Origin: Glutinoglossum americanum
Taxonomy: Eukaryota > Ascomycota > Geoglossomycetes > Geoglossales > Geoglossaceae
Reading direction: 5' to 3'
Length of the DNA: 64,000 bases
Assembly (NCBI GenBank): GCA_020080175.1
Contig: JAGHQL010000019.1
Span: 124,001-188,000 of the forward strand
Below, piece by piece: positions 27,869 to 37,681 of this stretch (positions are counted from its first letter, which is position 1; every line of letters begins with the position of its first letter). Position numbers and translations under genes: made by a program. The notes beneath the pieces are model-generated. The model worked only from the letters and a program-made list of their open reading frames with translations. It had not been told where the DNA came from and did not search any database.

Positions 27869-30549
27869 ATGCCGCCCTCGCTATCCGGCTTGTCGTCGAT
27901 GCGAACAATTGGCCGTCTCATAACAACAACGCCGCACGATACTCTGCCGCAAACTACTCCATATATACTCTCGATATTGAATAACTGTGACGCGATACTA
28001 TCTGCGACAGAGAGCTATTTAACGGGCAAAGACGCTACAGACTCGTCTGTTTCAGTTCACAAGTATATCGTCCAATTGTCAGCATTGCTGTATGGGAGGA
28101 GCTTTCAAGCAAGATGGACCGCGGCGGTTCTGATTAAGGCTACTGTTGAATTAGGAGGTTGGGAGATCCTGCGCAACTCAGGAGTTTGGGTGAGGGGACT
28201 ACTTGGAATACTTGCGGTGCGTGAGTCTTCCAGTTTAGCCCGCAGTGGCATTCTAGACCCTTCATTTGTGAATTATGCTAAGTGAGGGGAATGTAGAAAC
28301 CGGATCCGCCAACCACTCATGGTATAGCTATAGCATCCCTAACTAGAATATACCTTTTCATGCAGCCTTACCAGACATTAAAACGGGAAATTATCACCCC
28401 GACGCTTCCCAATTTTATCAGCGCTTGCCTCAACCTGGTCAAGTCAAGACAGTCATCAGACCCTAGAGAGTTCAATATCTCTAGTACGCTTCTTCCAAGT
28501 ATCCTTGACGCTTTCTGCATCCTCCTCCCTCACCACCCTACTCTGTTTCGCCCACATCTATCACGAATTGTCTCCTTAATCTGCCCGCTTCTTGCTCCCA
28601 CTCCCACAATAGTCTTCTCAGATGGTGAACAGAATACCGAAGCTAGGTTTCTAGGAACCGTTAGTACCCAATGTTCTACCGCGGCACAACATCTGCACGT
28701 TCTGTTACCCTACTGTGCCCCCCAAAACACTGTCGGCGAAGTGTGGTTAAAGGGGTTTAGGACAACCATCTTTGAGGTGCACCAAACAATCGATCAGGTT
28801 TTTCGAGCCGTCGTAGAAGATTGGGAACCACTTGCAGGGCAGCTGCCTCACGGAGCAGACGTAAGCGCATTTGGAAACACCGTTGGAGATGGTGGGGGAA
28901 GAACGATGGGATTGCCTGGATGGACAGGCATCCAAGCTGGCACAGGAAGACTCATTGGATTGCTAGAGCTTTTGAGCAAATATATCGGTTCCCCAACCGC
29001 AGCTCCTATCTCGCTGCCATTGGGCCTTATGATGGATGTCTTGACCAGGCTCTTCTCTCTCACAGTTCCCCCAGTCCGAGAAAGGGATAATCCACAGGAA
29101 AGCGTAAGATTCAATCCACAAATTAGCAAGGAGGAGAGAGAAGGGCTATGGGCTGGACTCCCGCGGGTGCATGTGGCAGGAATGAAACTTCTGACAACGC
29201 TTGTTGAGCGACTCGGTGAAGCCTTTTTTCCAATGGTTCGAGGGTCCCTTGACCAGATCAGCTGGGTTTTTAGCGCGGAGGGATGGGATGCGTATGTTTT
29301 ATCTTCCATTTCCACCTTTCTCTGTCCCATTATTGAGTTTGATGCTAAGCATTACTATAGAGAAATCCGGATAGCGGCATACACTATACTATCAAAAATT
29401 TTGGTCATTGCGGGGATCTCTCTACCAAAATCCTCGGTATTGTCTCTATCACGAATGTTTCAGTCATGTTGCTGTGACCTCCTCCCACCTCAGCAGCAGA
29501 ATCCTTCGACTTTGAACACTCCTGACCTCAAGATGAAAAATAAAAAAAGCGACAGCTCTCAACAGTTACCCGCGAATGCGGACTCATTCCTCGCTCCATG
29601 GGTGTTACCATTGCCCTCTTCTCAAATCTTTAAACTGCATCCAGGCCTCCGCCAGGCGGCCTACTCCTTTCTTCCACTGATTCTACTTAGTATCCCATCT
29701 CAACACCTTCGGCTGTCTCTCCGATCGCAAATCGATCGCACGGCTATCCTTATTCAGCACAAGGAGGCAATGATGGCGAGTGTACTTAGCCCGCCTAGTA
29801 CAACCGAAACTAGGAAAGCTAGGAGTAGCATCTTGCCGCATCTTGTCCGGAGCTGTCCTAGCGATTTCGAAATCGAGGCGCTATTTAGACCGAGGATGCC
29901 TGTAATCCCTATAGGGAGAGGACTGCTTGAAGACGACGGAGATGATGTGATGGAAGATTCCCACTCGCACGAGGAGCATGCTCGGGGAAACTTTATAGAT
30001 GATACGACCAATACGAACCCAAGGCACTCTAGCATTATGCCTAGTTCTGAGCCTTATTCCAAAGATCAAGATGTGCATCTTCCTAGGCCAATGTCCCCAA
30101 TTCAGCAGCCTGTGGATCCACTGCCACCATCTGGTAGATCCAAGAGATTTTGTGATAGAACTGATCGCAGCGACGAGGACCAGTCAAGCGACTCTGCCCC
30201 CGAAACCCAGAGGCGGCACGGACCTCCATCTCCCAAGCGCTTGCGTGCTGGCTCTGCAGTGGATGACAGCAGACTTGCGGCCCGGGTCTCAGAATCGGCT
30301 TATTCACCTGCGGGTCAGAGTCCGGCATTAGCGACTTCATTTAGCCATGTGGTCGATCCTCCTGGGCAACCTCCTGCCAGTGCCTCTGATGTGCATGTAC
30401 CTACCGGGTTGGCTGCAGTCGCCCGAGCTAGTGTGGACATAGAAAGTGATAGCGAATTCGAAGTTCCAGAGTTGGTTATGGATGCGGATACCGATGACGG
30501 AGAGGATATGGAGGATGAAATCGGTGGGGGTGGCCCATCAGTCTCCTAA
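27869..30549 (+). CDS. RIX1: Pre-rRNA processing protein RIX1 (PELP1 family)
   Basis: 866 aa in two exons, 27869-28216 and 28297-30549. The intron is 80 bp and in phase 0; the second exon opens with KPDPPTTH and keeps its frame through RIYLFMQPYQTLKREI. The N-terminal ~400 residues are the RIX1 alpha-helical repeat region (VHKYIVQLSALLYGRSFQARW, GGWEILRNSGVWVRGLLGIL, TPTLPNFISACLNLV). The C-terminal third is disordered and acidic, ending in EDMEDEIGGGG, with a basic stretch (PPSPKRLRAGS). The known RIX1 complex (with Ipi1 and Ipi3) acts in the nucleolus and nucleoplasm on ITS2 processing and pre-60S maturation with Rea1/Mdn1. The length fits filamentous fungi. It converges with DCP1. Confidence 0.9.
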
Positions 30550-30781
30550 TAGGGTGTGTGCGCGTGGGCCGCAAAAGATGGCCTTGCGTGGCCTCAGAGG
30601 CAGCGGATAGGTAAGAGTGAATCCCGATAACACCTGTATTGCGATATACATATATACAATACTCTTATATTTAGGAGAGAGTATAGTAGATCCCGCCGGC
30701 AAGTACGAAAACGCCTGCCTAATGCTTAAATGTGCCATAATTCCTTAGCCAAAAATCCACTCCATGAACGCCAGGCACCAT

Positions 30782-31702
30782 TCACCGACCCTGTTCCGCC
30801 TTCCGAAATAGCTCTAGGAGATCCACCCCTTGTTCTCTACTGTGTGCTTGTCTTTGCTGCTGTGGGGGTCCGACACCACTCCTAAAAAAATCTGTATCTG
30901 CTGTTATAACAAACTGCCCTGTCGGTGGGAATGCCCCATTTTGGGGGTTCGGGCTGTGGTTTTTGACGCTCCATCCGCTGTCTTGCTTGCGCTGCTGCCC
31001 AAAGAGCTCACGGAGAGATAACTGACGCCCCATCGGCGCACTGCCAGCCGCGAACCCTGCCTGCTGCTCATCCTCGGATTGGCCTCCATGCGACTGATTT
31101 GTTCCGCCATGCTTATCGTTCGTCGACTGCTGTTGTTTCTGTGCCGCAGCAACGAGCCTTCTACTTGTCTCAGCCGCAACGGCACAGTCCTTAATGATCT
31201 GTGCATTGATCTCGCGTGTTTGTGCGGTCGAACTAGGTGCTGGTTCGCTAAAGATCCACAGTCCATAGATGCGTTGCTCCTGTTCATCTGCCGCGTTGAC
31301 ACGCAGGATGACGTATTCTGATGCGACATCCACATCGTCCCCCTGAAGTAGCTCCGCCGTGAAGTTATCAAGTCCACGTCGGTTGAGGATAATCACTGCG
31401 TATCTCTCGCCGGAGCTGCCAGTGCTAGGCGAGAGCTGTGTTACGAACATTGTTCCCTCAACTCCTGACTTGTCCCACTGCTGGGTGGCAGTGGAGAAAA
31501 GGTATACAACAGCGTAGGGGGCGATTGAGAGAATAGATGTGATTGCTGGGTTATGGCGACGGAGGACAGAGAGATTAAGCTCATCATTTGTTTGAGATGG
31601 TGCAGCCGGGCGGGGAGGCTCAATATTGTTGAAATTAACAACATCGCTTTCGTAGTCGGAATGCTGAGGGTTGGGGCGCCGTTTGGGGTTTCGGGGAGTC
31701 AT
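30782..31702 (-). CDS. DCP1: mRNA-decapping protein DCP1
   Basis: Single-exon gene of 306 aa. The N-terminus is basic and Pro-rich (TPRNPKRRPNPQHSDYESD). The EVH1-like DCP1 domain spans about 40-180: LNLSVLRRHNPAITSILSIAPYAVVY, then WDKSGVEGTMFVTQLSP, YAVIILNRRGLDNF and IYGLWIFSE. The rest is Gln/Ser-rich, with LSLRELFGQQ and a final VDLLELFRKAEQ. Short Leu-rich motifs of that kind are known binding motifs in P-body proteins. DCP1 is the known activator and scaffold partner of DCP2 in 5'-cap removal in cytoplasmic P-bodies. It shares a 323-bp divergent upstream region with the 5-phosphatase gene and converges with RIX1, 232 bp apart. Confidence 0.9.
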   Translation of the reverse strand: MTPRNPKRRPNPQHSDYESDVVNFNNIEPPRPAAPSQTNDELNLSVLRRHNPAITSILSIAPYAVVYLFSTATQQWDKSGVEGTMFVTQLSPSTGSSGERYAVIILNRRGLDNFTAELLQGDDVDVASEYVILRVNAADEQEQRIYGLWIFSEPAPSSTAQTREINAQIIKDCAVAAETSRRLVAAAQKQQQSTNDKHGGTNQSHGGQSEDEQQAGFAAGSAPMGRQLSLRELFGQQRKQDSGWSVKNHSPNPQNGAFPPTGQFVITADTDFFRSGVGPPQQQRQAHSREQGVDLLELFRKAEQGR

Positions 31703-32025
31703 GATGGATGATGTTTAGGGATGGAGAAGGACCGAAGTACGAGATCGCCTAGCTGACGTCGCACGTGATGCATACTAGCCTTACAAGGGCACGGACCAAC
31801 AGTAAATATTTAGATGTTGAATACTGGCTTTCGATCCGGTCTCGATTACAAGCGCAAACCAGCGATACAACAACGGGCAGAGTGACGGGGTTAGAAGCTA
31901 GAAGAGACTTAAGTCTGTCGTTGTACAGCTTGTAGCCCTGCCCGTAAAAGAAGATAGAAAACTAATAGGCTTGAATACCTACGTCATAGGTTCATCCCAT
32001 TCTACCTGCCAGCGGACATAGCATC
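31703..32025. promoter_or_regulatory. Divergent promoter region DCP1 / 5-phosphatase
   Basis: 323 bp between two start codons on opposite strands. It includes the palindromic CACGTG-like word GCACGTGATG near 31762. No other site is claimed. Confidence 0.4.
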
Positions 32026-35000
32026 ATGTCGGCATCTGCGGGCCAGGACGATGCCTACGACGACAGCATAACCACCCACCGCTCTTTATCGCATGCTGTA
32101 TCGGCTAGAAAAGCTGACTACACGCGTTCAAGTAATATCCGCATAAAGATAGGTAGCTGGAATATTGCCGCGCTCGAAGTAACTGAGCAGGACCTTGGAA
32201 GCTGGTTCGTCGACGGAAAGGGCATTGAGAAGTCATTTGCGAATCTGTATGTTGGCCCGCCGGCATCAAGGGGTGGGGCGGGGGAGCATAGTAATACCGA
32301 AAACGATCCGGCTATCGCGGCACACGCGGAGTCACCAGTGGATGACACTAGGGTTGGTGGAGAGATAGGTCTATATGTCTTGGGTCTCCAGGAAGTGGTG
32401 GATATAACTTCACCCGCAGAAACTCTATTACGTCAGTTCGACCCGGCAACGCTAAACAAATGGAAGAGAGTCTTGGGTAACGCGCTACCGAGAGGGTATC
32501 AACTCGTCGCCGGACAGCAACTTATTGGGTTGATGTTATTAATATACGCATCTCCAACAGTAGCTCCTAATATCAGCTCTGTGAGTACAACCACAGTGGG
32601 CACGGGCCTGTTGGGTTATTTGGGGAACAAAGGAGGGGTTGCCACACGCTTAGTACTGGGGGAAACAACTCGTTTGGTTTTTATCAACTCACATCTGGCT
32701 GCTGGGACGGAAAGGGGCAGTTTAGAGCGGCGAAACTGGGATGCCAGGCAGATTCTTAGCAGAGCGAAATTCGATGCCGTTGATGATGGTGGAGGAGTGC
32801 TAGAAGAATGGGAGGAAGAGATTGGGGATGAAGATTTTGCTTGGTTTTTCGGTGATCTGAATTACAGACTAGAGGAGCTGCCAGGAGACGACATTAGAAG
32901 GCTGTTAATGCTGCATGCACCCAAAGAATATGTCAAAAAACGAATGAAAGGCCCAGCTCAGGGTGACAACACAGAGGGGCCAATGAGCCCAATCGCTCTT
33001 AGGGATGAGGAGGAAGGCCACAAAGCTGTGGGCGATCCCACGCCACCGTCAGCTAACACGGTCGTTGACAGCGACGATGACGGGGAAGTAGTTTTCCCTT
33101 CAGCATCTTCCACACCGACTCTTCCGGATAAAATGGATCCTCGTTTAGATCCGGCATCTATGCTGACAACTATATCCTCCCTTCTCCCTCATGACCAGCT
33201 CCGTAAACAGCAAGCATCACGCAGGGTCTTCCATGATGGCTGGTGCGAAGGCCCAATTACGTTCTTACCTACGTACAAGTACGATGTTGGTACTGTAGGC
33301 GTCTTCGACTCGAGCGATAAAAAGAGGAGCCCTAGTTGGTGCGACAGGATACTCTTTAGAAGCTCCAAGGACAAAGAGGGGTATGAGCGGAAAGCGAAAG
33401 AAGCGGAAGAGGCGCGGAAGAAGGATGAAGAGATGAAGGCCCGAGGCATTGACAAGGCCTCTGCTGAAGACGATGTGCTGTTTGACTACGACCCGGAAAC
33501 TGACGGATTGGACTATGGAGAAAGCGAATACGATGAGAATGACACCACGACACTAGATCCGGAAACTATGGTTGCTAATGGAGGCGTCGACGATAGGCTG
33601 CGATTGGACTTCTACAACTCCCACCAGCGCATTACCTCCTCTGACCACAAGCCCCTCACGGCAATTTTCACCCTCTCATACGACGCTGTGATATCAGAGC
33701 TGAAGAGTAAAGTACAACAGGAAGTTGCCCGCGAACTGGATCGCGCCGAAAACGAAGGCCGCCCGGGCGTTACTGTTGTGGTGGATAATCAAGGAAACCC
33801 ACCCGGCAGCGACGGCTCACAGGAGATCAAGTCTGGATACAGTGCGGAGGGACTTAATTTTAGCGATGTGAAATATGGTCAATCTAATCTACGTAGCATT
33901 ACGGTGGCAAATACGGGCCGCGTACCGGCGACGTTCAGTTTCGCAAGCCGCCCTGCTCCAGGTGGGGGACCTGACGAGATTTGTAGACCATGGTTGAGTT
34001 ACCGGTTGGATCCGGTAAGCAAGAGTGGTGACGGGGACTCTGATCTGGGCCTCCTGCACGAGGTATTGCTTGAGCCTGGAGATGCGGTAAACGTCTCCCT
34101 TGAGCTGCTTGTTGATGACATCTCTCTCGTAAGGGCTCTGAACAACGACAGGGAGAAACTGGAGGATGTGCTAGTCCTTCGTGTTCAGGATGGAAGGGAC
34201 TACTTTCTCACAGTGCGTGGGAATTGGATGCCGACATGTTTTGGCCGCTCCATTGAACAACTCATTCGCATACCCGAAGGCGGAGCCCGCGGGCTACTGA
34301 ACAAACGAGTTACGAGTAAGGAGGACGTGAAATGGTCAGCTCCAAGAGAGCTCTTCCGTCTGACAGGAGCGATTGAAGAAATGGTAGAGAGAACAGTCGC
34401 AGAATGGGGCATGACACAGAACGTCCAGGGCGCTGAATCACCTTGGGAAACATCCGCAGGATGGCCGTTTGCTGAAGACACTTGGACGTTTATCGATAAA
34501 GGCCAAAGAGAACAGTGCAAATTTTACGTTCGCGAAGCCCTAGATACAGACAGAGATCTCCTTTCGCTTTTCCCGGCCGACGCTTCTCTAACAGAAAAAA
34601 CAGAAGCGTTAGCCGAAATAATGGTCGATTTTCTCCGAAGTTTAGAGGACGGCATAATCACCTCAACGCTCTGGGACGAGCTCGAACGCGGCATGGCGGC
34701 CCGCGAGAAATCACGGAAGCAATTCCGCGACAGCCTAGAAGAAAGGACATGGATCCTCGACATCTTATCTGCAAAGCCAAACCACAACATCTCCTTCGTA
34801 TTCCTGACCACCATGCTATCCCGCGTTGCTTCCGAGGTTGCTCCATCGCACACAGATCCCCTATCCCCCCCATCCAGCCCCATCTCGCCCAGCCACTTAG
34901 CTCCGAAATCCCGGGCTGGAGCCAGAGCTTTGAGTCAGAACCCCATAGTCGCAAGGCGGCAGCTAGTGGAGAGGAGCTATGCGGCTGTGTTTGCACCTGT

Positions 35001-35103
35001 TGTTATTGCGCAGGGGGATGAAGCTGGGAGGAGAGCAGGCGAAGAGAGGAAAAGGGAGGTTATTGAGGTGTTTTTGAGGGGGAAATGGGAGGAGACACCA
35101 TGA
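32026..35103 (+). CDS. Inositol polyphosphate 5-phosphatase, OCRL/INPP5B-like
   Basis: Single open frame of 1025 aa. The 5-phosphatase catalytic domain covers about 38-545: KIGSWNIAA, LGLQEVVDI, GYLGNKGGVATR, FINSHLAAG, WFFGDLNYRLE (about 270-280), PTYKYDVGT, SWCDRILFR (about 436) and SSDHKPLTAIF (about 538), all the signature residues. An acidic insert lies between them (DEEEGHKAVGD, then FDYDPETDGLDYGESE). An ASH-type beta-sandwich follows at about 600-740 (LNFSDVKYGQSNLRSITVANTGRVPATFSF). The C-terminal ~260 residues resemble the inactive RhoGAP-like domain of OCRL. Known activity of the family: removal of the 5-phosphate of PtdIns(4,5)P2 on Golgi, endosomal and plasma membranes. A membrane-traffic role is inferred from the domain set. 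Confidence 0.9.
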   Translation: MSASAGQDDAYDDSITTHRSLSHAVSARKADYTRSSNIRIKIGSWNIAALEVTEQDLGSWFVDGKGIEKSFANLYVGPPASRGGAGEHSNTENDPAIAAHAESPVDDTRVGGEIGLYVLGLQEVVDITSPAETLLRQFDPATLNKWKRVLGNALPRGYQLVAGQQLIGLMLLIYASPTVAPNISSVSTTTVGTGLLGYLGNKGGVATRLVLGETTRLVFINSHLAAGTERGSLERRNWDARQILSRAKFDAVDDGGGVLEEWEEEIGDEDFAWFFGDLNYRLEELPGDDIRRLLMLHAPKEYVKKRMKGPAQGDNTEGPMSPIALRDEEEGHKAVGDPTPPSANTVVDSDDDGEVVFPSASSTPTLPDKMDPRLDPASMLTTISSLLPHDQLRKQQASRRVFHDGWCEGPITFLPTYKYDVGTVGVFDSSDKKRSPSWCDRILFRSSKDKEGYERKAKEAEEARKKDEEMKARGIDKASAEDDVLFDYDPETDGLDYGESEYDENDTTTLDPETMVANGGVDDRLRLDFYNSHQRITSSDHKPLTAIFTLSYDAVISELKSKVQQEVARELDRAENEGRPGVTVVVDNQGNPPGSDGSQEIKSGYSAEGLNFSDVKYGQSNLRSITVANTGRVPATFSFASRPAPGGGPDEICRPWLSYRLDPVSKSGDGDSDLGLLHEVLLEPGDAVNVSLELLVDDISLVRALNNDREKLEDVLVLRVQDGRDYFLTVRGNWMPTCFGRSIEQLIRIPEGGARGLLNKRVTSKEDVKWSAPRELFRLTGAIEEMVERTVAEWGMTQNVQGAESPWETSAGWPFAEDTWTFIDKGQREQCKFYVREALDTDRDLLSLFPADASLTEKTEALAEIMVDFLRSLEDGIITSTLWDELERGMAAREKSRKQFRDSLEERTWILDILSAKPNHNISFVFLTTMLSRVASEVAPSHTDPLSPPSSPISPSHLAPKSRAGARALSQNPIVARRQLVERSYAAVFAPVVIAQGDEAGRRAGEERKREVIEVFLRGKWEETP

Positions 35104-35977
35104 AGGTCGATCGGGTGAATGTGAGAATTTGGGTTGGCAATCCTATCTTATCTTTGCATCTGGTTATGATCACACAGGGCGATTAGCACAAGCAGGCGTT
35201 TTTGTCTTTAGGCGTGGGGTGCTCGCAAGATGGGTTATAATGTTATTCGACCAGTATACCGCGGTGCCCCCATTGGAGTTTTTCCGTTTTTCCCACCTAT
35301 ATACTCACCCATTCAACGAATACTAGTATCTAAGACCCGGCACGACGGTAGCCAGAATAAATATTGAATACACCAAACACCAAAAGGGCAGTAGAAACTT
35401 CGCAACTCGCTTGTTCATGTAGATATATAAAGATCTAGGGGTGGGAAGGGATAAGGCTTTAAAAGTAGGAACAACATTGACTAACCCAGGTGAGAGAAAT
35501 ATAAACCCCCATTCATTTGTCACAATCAACTCAAATAGCATCTGAATTTATTGTGTCCTGTAGTGTTGAGCGATGAGCTGATTGGTCCATTAAAATATCC
35601 TTTAGTTTTAGGTCTTGATTTTTATTTTCATCACTCCTCTATTTTGGATACTACCTCTCCGTGTTAGTACAGATTTTGGTTTCCTTGTAGGAGTGGGGAC
35701 ATCTTGCTTTCCTGTTGCAGTCGTTGGGATCCGTGCTTAGCTAATGCATCGACCACTCTGCAGCAGAACGGCGCTCATTGGCCCAAGCGTATTCGAGATA
35801 TTTGTCCTCAAATTTCTTCACGGCTCTGGAGGAAAATACAATCCCACCACCAAGACGTTTTAACTCTCTTGAGCGAAGATTTTTCACATTTCTCTCGTCA
35901 GAAAAGGTACTATCCCCCCTCAAGGGCTTCCATTCCTAATTTCTAACCCTATCTCAATTTACAGAACGCCCTCAAGC
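35104..35977. other. Intergenic region upstream of SEC72
   Basis: About 870 bp with no supported gene. A possible 5'-UTR intron with a GTACTATC-type donor ends at the CAATTTACAG acceptor (35964), 13 bp before the SEC72 start. Confidence 0.45.
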
Positions 35978-36580
35978 ATGGAAGACACCTTCATCCAGCT
36001 CCCGCTTCAGATCGATCCTACTTCAAAGGCTATATCCGCATCCACCTCTTACGAATCCAAACCCCTCAGCGCAGAGCTCGCCGCCCTCAACACTCTTCAC
36101 CGCTCCCTCCTCAACCTCGACACCCCTATCCCCCCCCCGCCGCTCCCGGTAAATCCCAAACGATCAGCGCAGATCCAAAAACTCCGCGAAAGCGGTAATG
36201 CCTCATTCCGAAAGGGCAACTACCCCGAGGCAATACGGATGTACACGTTCGGCATCGAAATGGCTGTCGGACGACCCGGCTGGGAGCCTTCAGCCCTGGT
36301 GCGAGACGAGGTGTCTGCGCTATATGCAAATCGCGCGCAGGCGCACATGGCAATGCAGAATTGGCCGCAGGCGATGATAGACGCGGAGTCGAGTGTGGAG
36401 ATGAAGAGGGTTGGGAATACGAAAGGGTGGTGGAGGAAGGGGCGGTGTTTGGTGGAGATGGGGAGGTTAGAGGAGGCGATGGTGTGGGTTGGGAAGGCGT
36501 TGGACGTCGAGGAGGATGCGGAATTGAAGGCGTTGGCGAAGGAAATCGAGAAGGCGGTTAAGAAGAATGAAAATGTGTGA
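35978..36580 (+). CDS. SEC72: ER translocation protein SEC72-like (TPR)
   Basis: Single exon, 200 aa. The opening TFIQLPLQIDPTSKAISAS and AELAALNTLHRSLLNLDTP are characteristic of fungal Sec72. A proline stretch (IPPPPLPVNPKRS) follows, then about three TPR helical pairs: LRESGNASFRKGNYPEAIRMYTFGIEMA, SALYANRAQAHMAMQNWPQAMIDAESSVEM and GWWRKGRCLVEMGRLEEAMVWVGKALDV. The C-terminus is short and Lys-rich. In yeast the Sec72 subunit of the Sec62/Sec63 complex is known to sit on the cytosolic face of the ER and help post-translational import and Hsp70 docking. No membrane segment is present, as expected. The length agrees with the family. Confidence 0.88.
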   Translation: MEDTFIQLPLQIDPTSKAISASTSYESKPLSAELAALNTLHRSLLNLDTPIPPPPLPVNPKRSAQIQKLRESGNASFRKGNYPEAIRMYTFGIEMAVGRPGWEPSALVRDEVSALYANRAQAHMAMQNWPQAMIDAESSVEMKRVGNTKGWWRKGRCLVEMGRLEEAMVWVGKALDVEEDAELKALAKEIEKAVKKNENV

Positions 36581-37059
36581 GGGTAGGGTGTGGGCCCCGT
36601 TTTGGGGGTTGTTCCTTTTCCATTCAGGCGTTTTCTCTATTTTAGGATTATCACTCTGCTGAAATAGGGGCCTAGCATAATGATTCTGTGTTCGAGTGTA
36701 CTTCTAGCATACTGAGTATGACTTTATGGGTTGCTAAATGGGGTTTCATCAAGCAGCGCATCACCTATCACAGCTCCATGAACGCCCTTTTCGCTATTAG
36801 ACTCTCTATGCCTCTTAAAGCTGGTTGGCGTTAGTAACGGTCTTGCTGAGTCGTAAATTGGGCCGTCAAGTAATTTCTCTCGGATGCCTTTCTCCACCGA
36901 TAGTTCCGAACATTTCTTCCCAGGCTGTGAACTTCAACTTATTCAACCCTCATACCGAGGCGCTTCCCGAAATGCTTTAGGAGATGCAATACCCGCCACA
37001 TGCAGCCAGTTTAATAAGTGCTTTCGTAATAGCAGCATGTTCGACCCTAACACCACGCA
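36581..37059. other. Intergenic between SEC72 and the ALB1-like gene
   Basis: 479 bp of convergent 3' flanks. Nothing further was recognised; the small frame at 36884-37093 has no support. Confidence 0.45.
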
Positions 37060-37489
37060 TCATGAAACATCGTCAACTTCCATTTCCCCTTGAGCGGCAA
37101 CTGCAATCGATTTAGGCTCCTTCTTCGGCGTTACTCTTGGCGCATCTGTAAAAAAAACTTTCTTAGTCATCTGTTTGGACAATTGAATAGAGCTACGTTG
37201 ATGCGGTTTTGCATAGCTGCATTAATGCATGAAGGAGAAACCTACCCGTCATCCTGACCTCTCCACTCTCCTCCATAGCCTTTTCGAGGGCCCTCTGTCT
37301 GGCGAAATGTTGTTTTTTTTCGAGTTTTCTCGCTTTCTTATTCGAGACTTGTCCCCCCACATGTATATTCTTTGACGGCGGCTTTGTACCACGAGTCTTG
37401 ACAATTCCGTGGGATTTCTTCTTGGCTTTGCGGGGTTGAGAGAGGCGCCTCGCCTTTTTAGGCACATTTGGGTTGCTGCGAGAGGCCAT
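37060..37489 (-). CDS. ALB1-like ribosome biogenesis protein (small, basic)
   Basis: 109 aa in two exons, 37489-37246 and 37145-37060, with a 100-bp intron (GTAGGT donor, polypyrimidine tract, TTTACAG acceptor). Splicing gives the natural ending MTDAPRVTPKKEP to MEVDDVS. The product is very basic: NPNVPKKARRLSQPRKAKKK, TKPPSKNIHVGGQ, then KKARKLEKKQHFARQRALEKAMEE. I recall this pattern from fungal Alb1-type pre-60S factors, so the name is moderately sure; a related small nucleolar protein is the alternative. Alb1 in yeast is known to bind Arx1 on pre-60S particles. The gene starts only 192 bp from the divergent WDR70-like start. Confidence 0.65.
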
Positions 37490-37681
37490 TCAGGGGATCA
37501 GGCCTCCGGGGGATTCTCGCGATTTTTTATGAAAGTTAACTTGTGGGGGAGGTTGAAAAATAAGGTTGGGTAAACGTTGGTAAAGCCCTTACCCGGCACA
37601 TGTGTTCTTCAGCCTCAATTCCCAATCCAGTAACTCTAGATCTACAACGAGGGCGACAAAAACAATATCTAGTGTTTCATC
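37490..37681. promoter_or_regulatory. Divergent promoter ALB1-like / WDR70-like
   Basis: Only 192 bp separate the two start codons on opposite strands, so both genes must share regulatory DNA. Confidence 0.5.

Noticed and set aside
28323-28365. A second intron in RIX1 (GTATAG to GCAG)
   Set aside because: Reading straight through gives the expected family segment RIYLFMQPYQTLKREI in frame; removing it would break the frame.
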